From NCBI GenBank assembly GCA_947259165.1, contig CAMYKY010000009.1, forward strand, positions 1-47,569: 47,569 bases of DNA. The letters are read 5' to 3'. A program made the position numbers and the translations under genes. This document shows, piece after piece, positions 7,394 through 15,858 of the stretch. The notes beneath the pieces were generated by a model, which saw nothing but the letters and a program-made list of their open reading frames with translations, did no database searches and was not told where the DNA came from. The stretch comes from an uncultured Acidobacteriota bacterium. Its GTDB lineage: Bacteria > Acidobacteriota > Vicinamibacteria > Marinacidobacterales > SMYC01. How positions within the stretch are numbered: position 1 is the first letter of the stretch; the number at the start of each line of letters is the position of its first letter.

Positions 7394-10210
7394 GTGGCGA
7401 AACCAGCTCCAGGACACGCGCACGACATCAACGGCCTGAACGTTGTTTTTGGAATTTCCGCCATCGCGCTGTTCCTGACAACGGTCTGGATGGTATGGGA
7501 CGACTATTCGCGCGAGTGGAAGCAGTACCAGCGAGAGTTCGTTGGCATGGAGCGGTCGTTGACCGCGCAACAGATCCAAGACGCCGACGCTGCTGTCAAT
7601 CAGCGCGAGCTTCAACGCGTCGAGACTGAATTGGCGGCTGCGGCTGAAGAGGTAGCCGCGAAGTCGGAAGAAATCCGGGAATTGGAGGCAACTCTCGAGG
7701 GGTTGAACGATCAGTGGACTCTCGCGGACATCGAGGAGCGCAGGCTCAAGGCCCTCTACGATTCGGAAAAGTTCTTTTACGACGACGGCGTGGCCGGCAA
7801 GATCGTTCCCTTCGGCAAGCGCATCGACCAGGAAACGTTCGATGTGCGTGAGGCGGAGTTTTTCGGTGCTCGGGACCTGCGCATCTCGACCGAGTTCGAA
7901 CGGGACCAGGTTCAACGCTCGATTCGGGACGCGCGAGCGCGCGTTACGGCGCTCAACGGAGAGCGAGACGCCTTGACGCAGCAGGCGACGCTCCTCCGGC
8001 GCAAAGCTAACGCGATCGCGGTCAACGTCCCCAACACGTTTCGTAATCTACCCATGGTCGATTTCATCGACCCATCGATTGAAGTTCAGCAGGTTCTGGT
8101 GCAAAACGTGACCGAGGATCTGAACTTCACGAAAGTGCCCCGCATCGATCGGTGCCAAACGTGTCATCTAGGAATTGATAACCCTGACTACGCGGATGCG
8201 GAACAGCCGTTCCGTACCCATCCAGACCTCGACCTCTACGTGTCGGGCGAATCCAAGCACCCCCGGGACAGCTTTGGCTGCACGTCGTGTCACGAAGGCC
8301 GCGGCCGTTCTCTCGACTTCGTCGGTGTCGTTCATACGCCTCAGAACGAGGAACAAGAGCACGAGTGGGTCGAGAAGTACGACTGGAAAGAGGACCACTA
8401 CTGGGACAAGCCGATGTACCCGAACGGCATGGCGCAGGGCGGGTGCCAAAAATGCCATGGCGACCAGGTGCTCATTCCGGGAGCAGAGGAGTTCAACAAC
8501 AGCCGGCAGCTCTACGAAGCGGCCGGCTGCTGGGGCTGCCATAACACCGTGGGCTTCGAGAATAGAAGAAAAGTCGGGCCGAACCTCGAGCACGTCGTTG
8601 CCAAGACCACGCCGGAGTGGGCCGCGCGGTGGGTCAAAGACCCCAAGAGTTTCAAGCAGTCGACCTATATGCCGCGTTTTTGGAATCTCGAGAACAATCT
8701 CGATGAAGAGATTGGCGCGCGCAATCAAACCGAAGTCTCGGCGATCGTTGCGTACATCTACGACAAGGCGAAGCCGCTCGCCTACGGCGTGGTCCCTGCC
8801 GGGGATAGCGACCGGGGTCGCGAGCTCGTCGACACCGTCGGCTGTCTCGGCTGCCATGTCACCGAGGAGAGCAACCTTGCCGAGGTCGATTGGTACCGCA
8901 AACGGGGAGCGAGCCTCGCAGGGGTTGGCACCAAGGTCAATCGTGAGTTCCTCTACAACTGGGTGAAGGATCCCAAGCATTACTGGGAAGATACCTTCAT
9001 GCCCGACCTGCGGCTCACCGACCGCGAAGCCGCGGATGTCACCGCGTACTTGATGACGCTTCGGAACGAGACGTTCGAGCAACTCCCAGTTCCTCAGATT
9101 GACAGCGGCGCGCTCGATGAGATCACGCTCGAGTTCTTGCGCACGGGTCTTCCCGCGGCCCAGGCCGAGGAGAGACTCGGCGCGATGTCGAGCGACGAGA
9201 AGACGCTCTACGCCGGCGAGCGGCTGATCCTCCGCTACGGTTGCTTCGGGTGTCACGATATCGAAGGTTTCGAGAACGCGCAGAAGATTGGCGTCGATCT
9301 ATCGACATGGGGCTCGAAGATGGTCACCCGCCTCGACTTTGGCTACGTCGACCTCCCCCATACTCGGCAAGCGTGGCTAGAGAACAAGTTGCGGGATCCG
9401 CGCAGCTACGACCGCGACAAGGTCAAGAGCCCGCCCGAGAAGCTGCGCATGGGCTACTTCGGATTCAACGACGAAGAAATCAACGCCCTCACCACGAAGG
9501 TATTGGGTCAGACACGCGAAGAGCTTCCTTTCGAAGCGCAAAAGGGCTTGAGCGCGCGCGAGTCGTACGCGGAAGATGCGCGTCGGCTCATCCACGAGTA
9601 CAACTGCCGTGGTTGCCACATCGTTGACGGGTTCGGAGGCGGAATCTACGAGACGGAAGTCATGACCGAGGACGTTGGGTTCCGGCCGCCGAACTTGAAC
9701 TCGCAGGGCGCACGCACTCACGCCGAATGGCTGTTCAACTTCCTCAAAGAGCCTTCCGAAGTGAGATTCTGGCTCAACGTGCGCATGCCCACTTTCCACT
9801 TCACGGACGAGCAGCTCAACACCCTCGTCCAGGGTTTCATGGCGATGGACGGAACGCAGCCGTTCAAATCCACTCAGGCGGTTCCGGTGGATGGTGAGAC
9901 GATTCGTATCGGAAGCCAGCTGTTGGACCGCTTGCAGTGCGAGCGATGCCATCTCGCGGGCGCGGCCGGCTCCATGGAGGCCTCTCAGCTGGCTCCTAGC
10001 TTCCGGTTGACCGGCGAAAGGCTTCGCGAAGACTGGTTGGTTGACTGGATGAAGGACCCGCAGACTATTACGCCGGGCACGCAGATGCCGCAGTTCTGGC
10101 CGCTCGACGATGACGGTAACTTCATCACGCCGTTGCCGGACGTTTTGGGAGGCGATGCCGAAGCGCAGATGCGCGCCGTTGCGTCTTATCTCATGCGGTA
10201 CTCGGAGTAG
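7394..10210 (+). CDS. Membrane-tethered octaheme cytochrome c
   Basis: The protein is 938 residues. A GTG start follows the purine-rich GAGGTGGAGTG. One hydrophobic helix near residues 16-34 anchors the protein. A heptad-rich coiled coil follows (about 45-125, rich in Glu, Ala and Gln), then a linker. Eight CxxCH heme c sites follow at residues about 254, 296, 351, 379, 484, 617, 738 and 849. After several of them comes a repeated W-x-K-D-P ... MP pattern, as in single-heme cytochrome c domains where the Met is the distal ligand (for example KDPKSFKQSTYMPRFW). It sits exactly where cytochrome c1 would be encoded, between cytochrome b and the oxidase. The likely role is to carry electrons from the Rieske center to CuA. 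The fusion of coiled coil and eight hemes is unusual. The substrate of each heme and the heme order are unknown. Confidence 0.92.
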   Translation: MAKPAPGHAHDINGLNVVFGISAIALFLTTVWMVWDDYSREWKQYQREFVGMERSLTAQQIQDADAAVNQRELQRVETELAAAAEEVAAKSEEIRELEATLEGLNDQWTLADIEERRLKALYDSEKFFYDDGVAGKIVPFGKRIDQETFDVREAEFFGARDLRISTEFERDQVQRSIRDARARVTALNGERDALTQQATLLRRKANAIAVNVPNTFRNLPMVDFIDPSIEVQQVLVQNVTEDLNFTKVPRIDRCQTCHLGIDNPDYADAEQPFRTHPDLDLYVSGESKHPRDSFGCTSCHEGRGRSLDFVGVVHTPQNEEQEHEWVEKYDWKEDHYWDKPMYPNGMAQGGCQKCHGDQVLIPGAEEFNNSRQLYEAAGCWGCHNTVGFENRRKVGPNLEHVVAKTTPEWAARWVKDPKSFKQSTYMPRFWNLENNLDEEIGARNQTEVSAIVAYIYDKAKPLAYGVVPAGDSDRGRELVDTVGCLGCHVTEESNLAEVDWYRKRGASLAGVGTKVNREFLYNWVKDPKHYWEDTFMPDLRLTDREAADVTAYLMTLRNETFEQLPVPQIDSGALDEITLEFLRTGLPAAQAEERLGAMSSDEKTLYAGERLILRYGCFGCHDIEGFENAQKIGVDLSTWGSKMVTRLDFGYVDLPHTRQAWLENKLRDPRSYDRDKVKSPPEKLRMGYFGFNDEEINALTTKVLGQTREELPFEAQKGLSARESYAEDARRLIHEYNCRGCHIVDGFGGGIYETEVMTEDVGFRPPNLNSQGARTHAEWLFNFLKEPSEVRFWLNVRMPTFHFTDEQLNTLVQGFMAMDGTQPFKSTQAVPVDGETIRIGSQLLDRLQCERCHLAGAAGSMEASQLAPSFRLTGERLREDWLVDWMKDPQTITPGTQMPQFWPLDDDGNFITPLPDVLGGDAEAQMRAVASYLMRYSE

Positions 10211-10294
10211 ATCACGAGAGTTTCGAGCAGCGACGCTGGCGGGCGGATGGCTCGGCGGAAGCTGATTTTTCTTGTTGTGTTATGAGGACCCTAC

Positions 10295-11110
10295 ATGGCT
10301 GAGAATACCGAGGCAAACCGCGACGCCAAGCAAGGAATGGCGTTGGCTCTGGCGATTTGGGGCATCACGATTGTCTCCGTCGCCTACTTCTTCAAATACG
10401 GACTCCCCGAGCTCGCGTCGACACGAACCTCGCAGGACACGCTGTATTACATCATCCTAGCGTTGACCGGTTTTTTCTACATCGCGGTGCAGGTGTTTCT
10501 CGGCCTCTACGTTTGGAAATACCGCCACCGAGATGACGCCGAGGGAAGCTACTGGCACGACAGCCACAAGCTCGAGATGGCGTGGACCATCGGTACCGCG
10601 GTCATCCTCATCCCCGTCGTTTTCGCGGGCCTGGTCGTTTGGCAAGACGTCAAGGCGGCGCCGCCGGAAGGGGACATGCTCACCATCGAGGCAGTCGCCG
10701 CTCAGTTCCAGTGGGACTTTCGCTACCCGGGTGGGGACGGTGAGTTCGGCGAGTGGAGCCCCGAGCTCTATTCGCTCGAGAACTATCTGGGCGTCGAGCC
10801 TGACGATGCGAATGGCGCCGACGACATTCACATGATCAACCTGCTCGTTCTTCCTGTTGATCAACCGGTTCGGATTTTGCTGCGCTCCAAAGACGTGCAG
10901 CATGCGTTCTTCCTTCCAAACCATCGGGTGAAGCAGGACGTGATGCCCGGCATTCAAACGATGGTTTGGTTCACGCCAACGATCGTCGGGGAGTACGAAA
11001 TCGCCTGCGCAGAGCTTTGCGGCCTCGGCCACTATCGCATGCGCGCGTTTTTGAGTGTCCGAAGCGAGGCCGACTTTCAGACTTGGCTGACGGAACAAGC
11101 TAATCAATAG
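10295..11110 (+). CDS. coxB: Cytochrome c oxidase subunit II (CuA)
   Basis: This holds the dinuclear CuA center that accepts electrons for the oxidase. The CuA ligands are all present: H203, then C238, E240, C242, H246 and M249 in CAELCGLGHYRM. Three hydrophobic helices precede the cupredoxin domain (about 15-33, 51-75, 95-117); two are usual, and the first may be an extra anchor. There is no C-terminal heme c domain, so it needs a partner cytochrome, most simply the octaheme protein encoded just upstream. GAGG lies just before the ATG. Confidence 0.95.
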   Translation: MAENTEANRDAKQGMALALAIWGITIVSVAYFFKYGLPELASTRTSQDTLYYIILALTGFFYIAVQVFLGLYVWKYRHRDDAEGSYWHDSHKLEMAWTIGTAVILIPVVFAGLVVWQDVKAAPPEGDMLTIEAVAAQFQWDFRYPGGDGEFGEWSPELYSLENYLGVEPDDANGADDIHMINLLVLPVDQPVRILLRSKDVQHAFFLPNHRVKQDVMPGIQTMVWFTPTIVGEYEIACAELCGLGHYRMRAFLSVRSEADFQTWLTEQANQ

Positions 11111-11134
11111 ACCTTCATGATTCGGAAAATGCAC

Positions 11135-11168
11135 CACACAGACGCCACCACGGTTCGTTATCTGTGTG
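11135..11168. promoter_or_regulatory. Small inverted repeat between subunit II and subunit I genes
   Basis: CACACAGA at 11135-11142 pairs with TCTGTGTG at 11161-11168 across an 18-base loop. It lies in the 100-base gap before the subunit I gene. It may be an mRNA processing or stability hairpin; there is no T-run, so a terminator is unlikely. Confidence 0.3.
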
Positions 11169-11210
11169 TCTTAGCGGTTGAGTCTTGATGACAACGAGGA
11201 GAAAACGGGC

Positions 11211-12980
11211 ATGAGCGAAGGTCATGACGACCACGACCATGGCAAGCAGAGCTTCATAAGCAAGTACATTTTCAGCTTCGATCACAAGATGATCGGCAAG
11301 CAGTACTTGACGCTCACGATGTTCATGGCCGTCATCGGTGGAGCGCTGGCGATGCTCGTGCGGCTGCAGCTCGGCTACCCGGGGCAGCATGCAGAGTTCT
11401 GGGAGAAGCTATTTCCCGCAGGCATGTCGCAGGGAGTGATGACGCCCGAGTTCTACGTCATGCTGTTTACGATGCATGGCACGATCATGGTGTTCTTCGT
11501 GCTATCGATCGGGCCGGTCAGCGGTTTTGGGAACTACCTCATCCCGCTCCAGATTGGCGCTCGCGACATGGCGTTTCCGTTCCTGAACATGCTTTCGTTC
11601 TGGACGGTGCTTCCCGGCGCGATGATTATTATTCTCTCGTTCTTCGTGGAAGGCGGCGCTGCGGCCTCGGGTTGGACGGCCTACCCGCCTCTGTCGGCGA
11701 TTCGCTCGGCCATCCCCGGATCGGCCCTGGGTCAAACCCTGTGGCTGATAGGGATGATTTTTTTCGTGGCGTCGTTCACGATGGGTGGTCTCAACTTCGT
11801 GGTCACCATTTTGAACATGCGGACCAAGGGCCTCAACATGATGAAGCTTCCGTTGACGACTTGGGCGCAGTTCGTCGTCGGTATTCTCGGGCTTCTCAGT
11901 TTCCCGGCACTCGCGGCCGGCGCGATCTTGTTGTTGTTCGATCGCTCGCTCGGAACGAGTTTCTTCCTTCCGGCCGGTATCTTCATCGGCGATGAGCTCT
12001 TCCCCCACCAGGGCGGCTCACCGCTGCTCTGGCAGCATCTGTTTTGGTTCCTCGGACACCCCGAGGTCTACATCATCATGCTGCCGGCGCTGGGCTTTAC
12101 GTCCGACATTCTGAGCACGTTCACGCGAAGGCCCATCTTCGGCTACCGGTCGATGGTGTATGCGATCATGGCGATCGGATTTCTGAGCTTCATCGTATGG
12201 GGTCATCACATGTTCGTCTCGGGCATGAGTCCTTTTCTCGGGACGGTGTTTACGATGACGACGCTGTGTATCGCGGTGCCATCGGCTGTCAAGACTTTCA
12301 ATTGGCTGGCGACGCTTTGGAGAGCCAAGATTCGGTTCACAACACCCATGCTCTTCGCGCTCGCGATCGTTTCTTTGTTCGTGACTGGCGGACTCACGGG
12401 CATCTTCCTCGGGACCAATGCGGTCGATATCCAACTACACGACACTTACTTCGTCGTCGCGCACTTCCATTTCATCATGGCGGGCGCTGGGCTCTTCGGA
12501 TTGCTCGCCGCTGTGTATTACTGGTATCCGAAGATGTTCGGCCGTCACATGAACGAAGGGCTGTCGAAGATTCATTTTTGGTTCACCTTCCTGGCGTACT
12601 ACGGCGTGTTTTTCCCGATGCATTATCTGGGAATCGCTGGGATGATGCGACGCATCTACGATCCAAATACCTATGACTACCTCAAACCGCTGCAACCCGT
12701 GAACACGTTCATCACCCTCGCTGCTTTCGTTCTCGGCGCCGCGCAGTTCATCTTCTTCTTCAACTATTTCTGGAGCATGTTCCGGGGAAAGAAGGTCGTC
12801 TCCGAGAATCCTTGGGAAGCCAACACGCTCGAGTGGTCGACCCCCATCGAGCCTGGGCATGGTAACTGGCCGGGCGAGTTGCCAGAGGTCTACCGTTGGC
12901 CCTACGACTACCAGCAACCCGATGAGGAGGGCGACCACGCGCCGCAGTGGCAAGCGCCTTCAAAAGTTGGGACAAAATAG
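11211..12980 (+). CDS. coxA: Cytochrome c oxidase subunit I, aa3 type (A1 family)
   Basis: This is the catalytic subunit that reduces O2 to water and pumps protons. The ATG at 11211 follows GAGGAG at a good distance; a TTG 33 bases upstream is less likely. It has 589 residues and about twelve helices. The heme a and CuB ligands are visible: H89 (MHGTIM), H283 with E285 and Y287 (FLGHPEVY), H332/H333 (WGHHMF), and H418/H420 (VAHFHF). E285 and the K-channel Lys (about 361, SAVKTFNW) place it in the A1 family. The N-terminus is His- and Asp-rich. It is followed nine bases later by the heme O synthase gene. Confidence 0.97.
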   Translation: MSEGHDDHDHGKQSFISKYIFSFDHKMIGKQYLTLTMFMAVIGGALAMLVRLQLGYPGQHAEFWEKLFPAGMSQGVMTPEFYVMLFTMHGTIMVFFVLSIGPVSGFGNYLIPLQIGARDMAFPFLNMLSFWTVLPGAMIIILSFFVEGGAAASGWTAYPPLSAIRSAIPGSALGQTLWLIGMIFFVASFTMGGLNFVVTILNMRTKGLNMMKLPLTTWAQFVVGILGLLSFPALAAGAILLLFDRSLGTSFFLPAGIFIGDELFPHQGGSPLLWQHLFWFLGHPEVYIIMLPALGFTSDILSTFTRRPIFGYRSMVYAIMAIGFLSFIVWGHHMFVSGMSPFLGTVFTMTTLCIAVPSAVKTFNWLATLWRAKIRFTTPMLFALAIVSLFVTGGLTGIFLGTNAVDIQLHDTYFVVAHFHFIMAGAGLFGLLAAVYYWYPKMFGRHMNEGLSKIHFWFTFLAYYGVFFPMHYLGIAGMMRRIYDPNTYDYLKPLQPVNTFITLAAFVLGAAQFIFFFNYFWSMFRGKKVVSENPWEANTLEWSTPIEPGHGNWPGELPEVYRWPYDYQQPDEEGDHAPQWQAPSKVGTK

Positions 12981-12989
12981 TCGTTAGCC

Positions 12990-13910
12990 ATGTCGGTACG
13001 AGATCACGTGCACCCGTCGTCAGCGCCTTGGACGCTGGACATACGCGGTCGGATGCGCGACTACCTCCAGCTAGCCAAGGTGCGTCTTTCATCGATGGTG
13101 CTCTTGTCAGGGCTCGTCGGCTATTGGCTCGCGTCGGGTGAGCTCGTCTTGAGTCATTTACTTTGGTTCGCGGCGGGTACGTTTCTCGTTGTCGCCGGAG
13201 CGAACGCGCTCAACCAGGTCCTCGAGCGAGACTCCGATGCGCGCATGGACCGTACCTCGCAGCGGCCGCTGCCGGCGGAGAGACTCTCCGTGCCGGAGGC
13301 GTTTTTTGTCGCGAGCCTCATGTCCGCCGCCGGGGTTGTCATATTGTTCGCTACCTGCAGCACTCTTTGCGGTGCGCTCGCCCTGCTAGCGCTCGGTACC
13401 TACATTCTCGTCTATACGCCCATGAAATCGCGGTCGCCATGGTCGACGCTTCCCGGGGCGGTCGCCGGCGCGATACCACCCCTGATGGGGTTCAGCGCCG
13501 TGCAGGGCTCATTGAGCCCTATAGCGTGGTCGTTGTTCGCGGTTGTTTTCTTTTGGCAGTTCCCGCACACGTGGGCGATTGCGTCCACCTACCGCGAAGA
13601 CTATGCCCGAGTCGGCTACCTCGGCATGCCGATACCGGGAACGCACGTCCGAACGATCGTAGCTACACTCGCGCTCGTTGCGTCGAGCTTCGTCCCGTTG
13701 GCGCTCGGTCTGGCGGGAGACTTCTATCTCATCGGCGTGGCAATCCTGGGCGCCTTTGTTCTTGCGGCAGCGGTTCGCTTCGGCGATGGTACGAGCCCAC
13801 CGAAGGCGCGTCAGCTCTTGGCGGCGTCGCTGTTCTATCTGCCGCTCATGCTCGCGCTTTTCGCCCTCAATGCCTTGAGCGCGTCTACCTCCGTTGGAGG
13901 TCCCGTCTAA
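12990..13910 (+). CDS. ctaB: Protoheme IX farnesyltransferase (heme O synthase)
   Basis: This UbiA-family membrane prenyltransferase joins farnesyl diphosphate to heme B to give heme O, the first step to heme A of the oxidase. The first Asp-rich motif is clear: NQVLERDSDARMDRT followed by QRPLP. About eight to nine membrane helices are seen across 306 residues, the usual length. It sits between subunit I and the first subunit III-like gene, a common arrangement in cta/cox clusters. The heme A synthase gene later in the same block completes the pathway. Confidence 0.95.
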   Translation: MSVRDHVHPSSAPWTLDIRGRMRDYLQLAKVRLSSMVLLSGLVGYWLASGELVLSHLLWFAAGTFLVVAGANALNQVLERDSDARMDRTSQRPLPAERLSVPEAFFVASLMSAAGVVILFATCSTLCGALALLALGTYILVYTPMKSRSPWSTLPGAVAGAIPPLMGFSAVQGSLSPIAWSLFAVVFFWQFPHTWAIASTYREDYARVGYLGMPIPGTHVRTIVATLALVASSFVPLALGLAGDFYLIGVAILGAFVLAAAVRFGDGTSPPKARQLLAASLFYLPLMLALFALNALSASTSVGGPV

Positions 13911-13923
13911 GGGAGGACCGTTT

Positions 13924-14574
13924 ATGGCTGGAACACTGACCGTCCCGAAGACAACGAGAACCGCCGATCGCGGCGGAGACGGCTCCGATCTCGGCGACGG
14001 TGGTTTTGGCGACTACGGCGCTGGGGGTGAAGGCGCCAAACGTATCGAGACGGCAAAACTCGGTATCTGGGTGGCGCTTGGCTCGATCACGATGCTCTTC
14101 GCTGCATTCACCAGCGCCTACATTGTTCGCAGCGCTGGAGACGATTGGATCCCCCTCGCGGTGCCTCCGCTGCTGTGGGTGAACACTGCCGTTATCCTGC
14201 TCTCGAGCGTGGTGATGGAAATGGCACTGCGGGCTTTTCTCGCGTGGCGCCCGGTAGCGTTTCGGAAGTGGCTCCTTGCCACCGCGGTGCTCGGCATTTT
14301 GTTCCTCACTGGCCAAGTGGTTGCGTGGGGTCAGCTCGCGGCGCAGGGGATTTATCTGCAGAGCCACCCACACAGCTCGTTTTTCTACGTGCTCACCGGC
14401 GTGCACGCTGTGCACTTGGTCGCGGGGGTGCTCGCGCTTTGCTACGTGCTGATACTGGCGACGCGCTACCAATTGACTCCGGGAGAATCGAGCTCTCCCA
14501 GCGTTTGCGCCACGTATTGGCACTTCGTCGGTGCGGTTTGGCTCTATCTAATGGTGGTCTTGTTTTATGTCTGA
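13924..14574 (+). CDS. coxC: Cytochrome c oxidase subunit III-like protein, first copy
   Basis: The ATG at 13924 follows GGGAGGACC and gives 216 residues. The N-terminus is soluble, rich in Gly and Asp (about 1-38). It leads into five hydrophobic helices from about 43 on, with the subunit III hallmarks of HAVHLVAG and a terminal ATYWHFVGAVWLYL. Subunit III stabilises subunit I and its proton entry. A second subunit III-like gene follows 63 bases downstream, so the oxidase may contain two related small subunits, or a split version of the seven-helix protein. Confidence 0.88.
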   Translation: MAGTLTVPKTTRTADRGGDGSDLGDGGFGDYGAGGEGAKRIETAKLGIWVALGSITMLFAAFTSAYIVRSAGDDWIPLAVPPLLWVNTAVILLSSVVMEMALRAFLAWRPVAFRKWLLATAVLGILFLTGQVVAWGQLAAQGIYLQSHPHSSFFYVLTGVHAVHLVAGVLALCYVLILATRYQLTPGESSSPSVCATYWHFVGAVWLYLMVVLFYV

Positions 14575-14637
14575 TCCCGTCGCAACGTTAGGCGCCAGGA
14601 TTCGGACCATGTTCGATCGAGGCGAAGAGGAGTAACC

Positions 14638-15249
14638 ATGAGCGATACCGGGGCCACGGCCCTCGACGCATCCTGGGGTGGGGGCACGAGTCCCTTCAAC
14701 GTCAGCTGGCAAAAGCTGATGATGTGGATCTTCATCATCACGGACGCGCTTCTATTTGCCGGCCTGCTGGTGGCTTACGGGTTCGTTCGTGTGGCGAGCC
14801 CGAGCTGGCCTGACCAGAACGTCGCCTTCGACATGAACTACATTACGATGATGACGTTCACGCTCATCGCCAGTAGCTGGTCGATGGCGTGCGCGGTCTC
14901 GGCGTCGTCGGCAGGCAACAAGAAGCACGTCACGATTTTTCTGTGGATGACGATTATCGGGGGCCTATTCTTCCTCGGCATGCAAGTCTATGAGTGGAGC
15001 CACTTCATCCACGAGGGGGCACGGCTGACGAGTAACCCCTGGGGGGTTCAGCAGTTCAGCACGTGCTTTTTCGTCATCACCGGCTTTCACGGAATGCATG
15101 TAACGACGGGCGTCATCATTTTGTTGGTCGTGGCGATCCGCTCGGCCTTGGGTAAGTCCACGGCGACGGGAGTCGAAAATGCGGGGCTATACTGGCATTT
15201 CGTCGACCTGGTGTGGGTTTTTGTTTTCGCCCTGTTCTATCTAGTATAG
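14638..15249 (+). CDS. Cytochrome c oxidase subunit III-like protein, second copy
   Basis: This is a 203-residue protein of the same family as the gene just upstream, with GAGGAG before the ATG. It has about five helices. The family signatures are VYEWSHFIHEG in the middle and GFHGMHVTTGV then AGLYWHFVDLVWVFVFALFYL near the end. The two proteins are clearly diverged, so this is not a recent duplication. It may be the main subunit III, since the mid-protein EWSHFI string is the better match to classic subunit III. Confidence 0.88.
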   Translation: MSDTGATALDASWGGGTSPFNVSWQKLMMWIFIITDALLFAGLLVAYGFVRVASPSWPDQNVAFDMNYITMMTFTLIASSWSMACAVSASSAGNKKHVTIFLWMTIIGGLFFLGMQVYEWSHFIHEGARLTSNPWGVQQFSTCFFVITGFHGMHVTTGVIILLVVAIRSALGKSTATGVENAGLYWHFVDLVWVFVFALFYLV

Positions 15250-15278
15250 GCTCGCATAGCCAAAGGGATAAATCGATT

Positions 15279-15593
15279 ATGGCGGACCACGCAGAATCCG
15301 GCAAAACAGTTTACCTGCGGTACGCGAAGATCCTCGGCGTGCTAGCGTTTTTGACCGTGACGATGATCTTCATTGGGGAATCGGGCATGTCGCAGGGGCC
15401 GAAGGCGATGTTGTTGTTGCTGGGCTCGTCGATCAAAGCGACGCTCATTGTCTTCTACTTCATGCATTTGAAGTTCGAGAACTTCGGTCTGATCCTGACG
15501 GTCCTCGTCGGGATTTTTGTGACCAGTTTTCTGATGTTCGTTGTCCCTTCCTACGATGCAGGCCAAGTTCTGCTCAGGAGCCTCTACAAATGA
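15279..15593 (+). CDS. Cytochrome c oxidase subunit IV (prokaryotic type)
   Basis: The ATG at 15279 gives a 104-residue protein with three hydrophobic helices (about 15-33, 42-60, 68-90). The string ATLIVFYFMHLKFE is typical of the small CyoD/CtaF-like subunit IV family. This subunit helps to assemble the CuB site in bacterial oxidases. Its stop codon overlaps the start of the next gene (ATGA), so the two are translationally coupled. Confidence 0.85.
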   Translation: MADHAESGKTVYLRYAKILGVLAFLTVTMIFIGESGMSQGPKAMLLLLGSSIKATLIVFYFMHLKFENFGLILTVLVGIFVTSFLMFVVPSYDAGQVLLRSLYK

Positions 15594-15841
15594 AAGCCCG
15601 TATCGTCATTGCCCTGACTAGCGTTGCCACACTGCTGTGGATGGCCGACACGGCGAGTGCTCAATGCGCGATGTGCGTGACGGCTCTCGAACAAAACGGC
15701 GGTGAGCTAGCGGCGGGTTTCAACCGCGGGATCTTGTTCATGCTGGCGATGCCTTATCTCGTGTTCACCGCGATTGGGGCCTCTTGGTATCGGAAGCGAC
15801 GTCAGAGACTGTCGCTCGAAACTCTCGCCGCGGCCAAATAG
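15590..15841 (+). CDS. Small signal-peptide protein with CAMC motif and one membrane helix
   Basis: This is an 83-residue protein. It has a signal peptide (about 1-24, ending ASA), then QCAMC with cysteines 26 and 29, then an amphipathic stretch, one helix (about 46-64) and a basic tail. The paired cysteines would face the periplasm. It overlaps the subunit IV stop by four bases and is followed by heme A synthase. From this context it may help in copper or heme delivery, or in thiol chemistry of the oxidase. I do not know a named family. Confidence 0.75.
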   Translation: MKARIVIALTSVATLLWMADTASAQCAMCVTALEQNGGELAAGFNRGILFMLAMPYLVFTAIGASWYRKRRQRLSLETLAAAK

Positions 15842-15858
15842 GCCCCGGAGCTCAACCG

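Noticed and set aside
8168..9256. Long 362-codon frame antisense to the octaheme cytochrome gene
   Set aside because: It is the shadow of the eight-heme frame; composition is typical of antisense and no motif is present.
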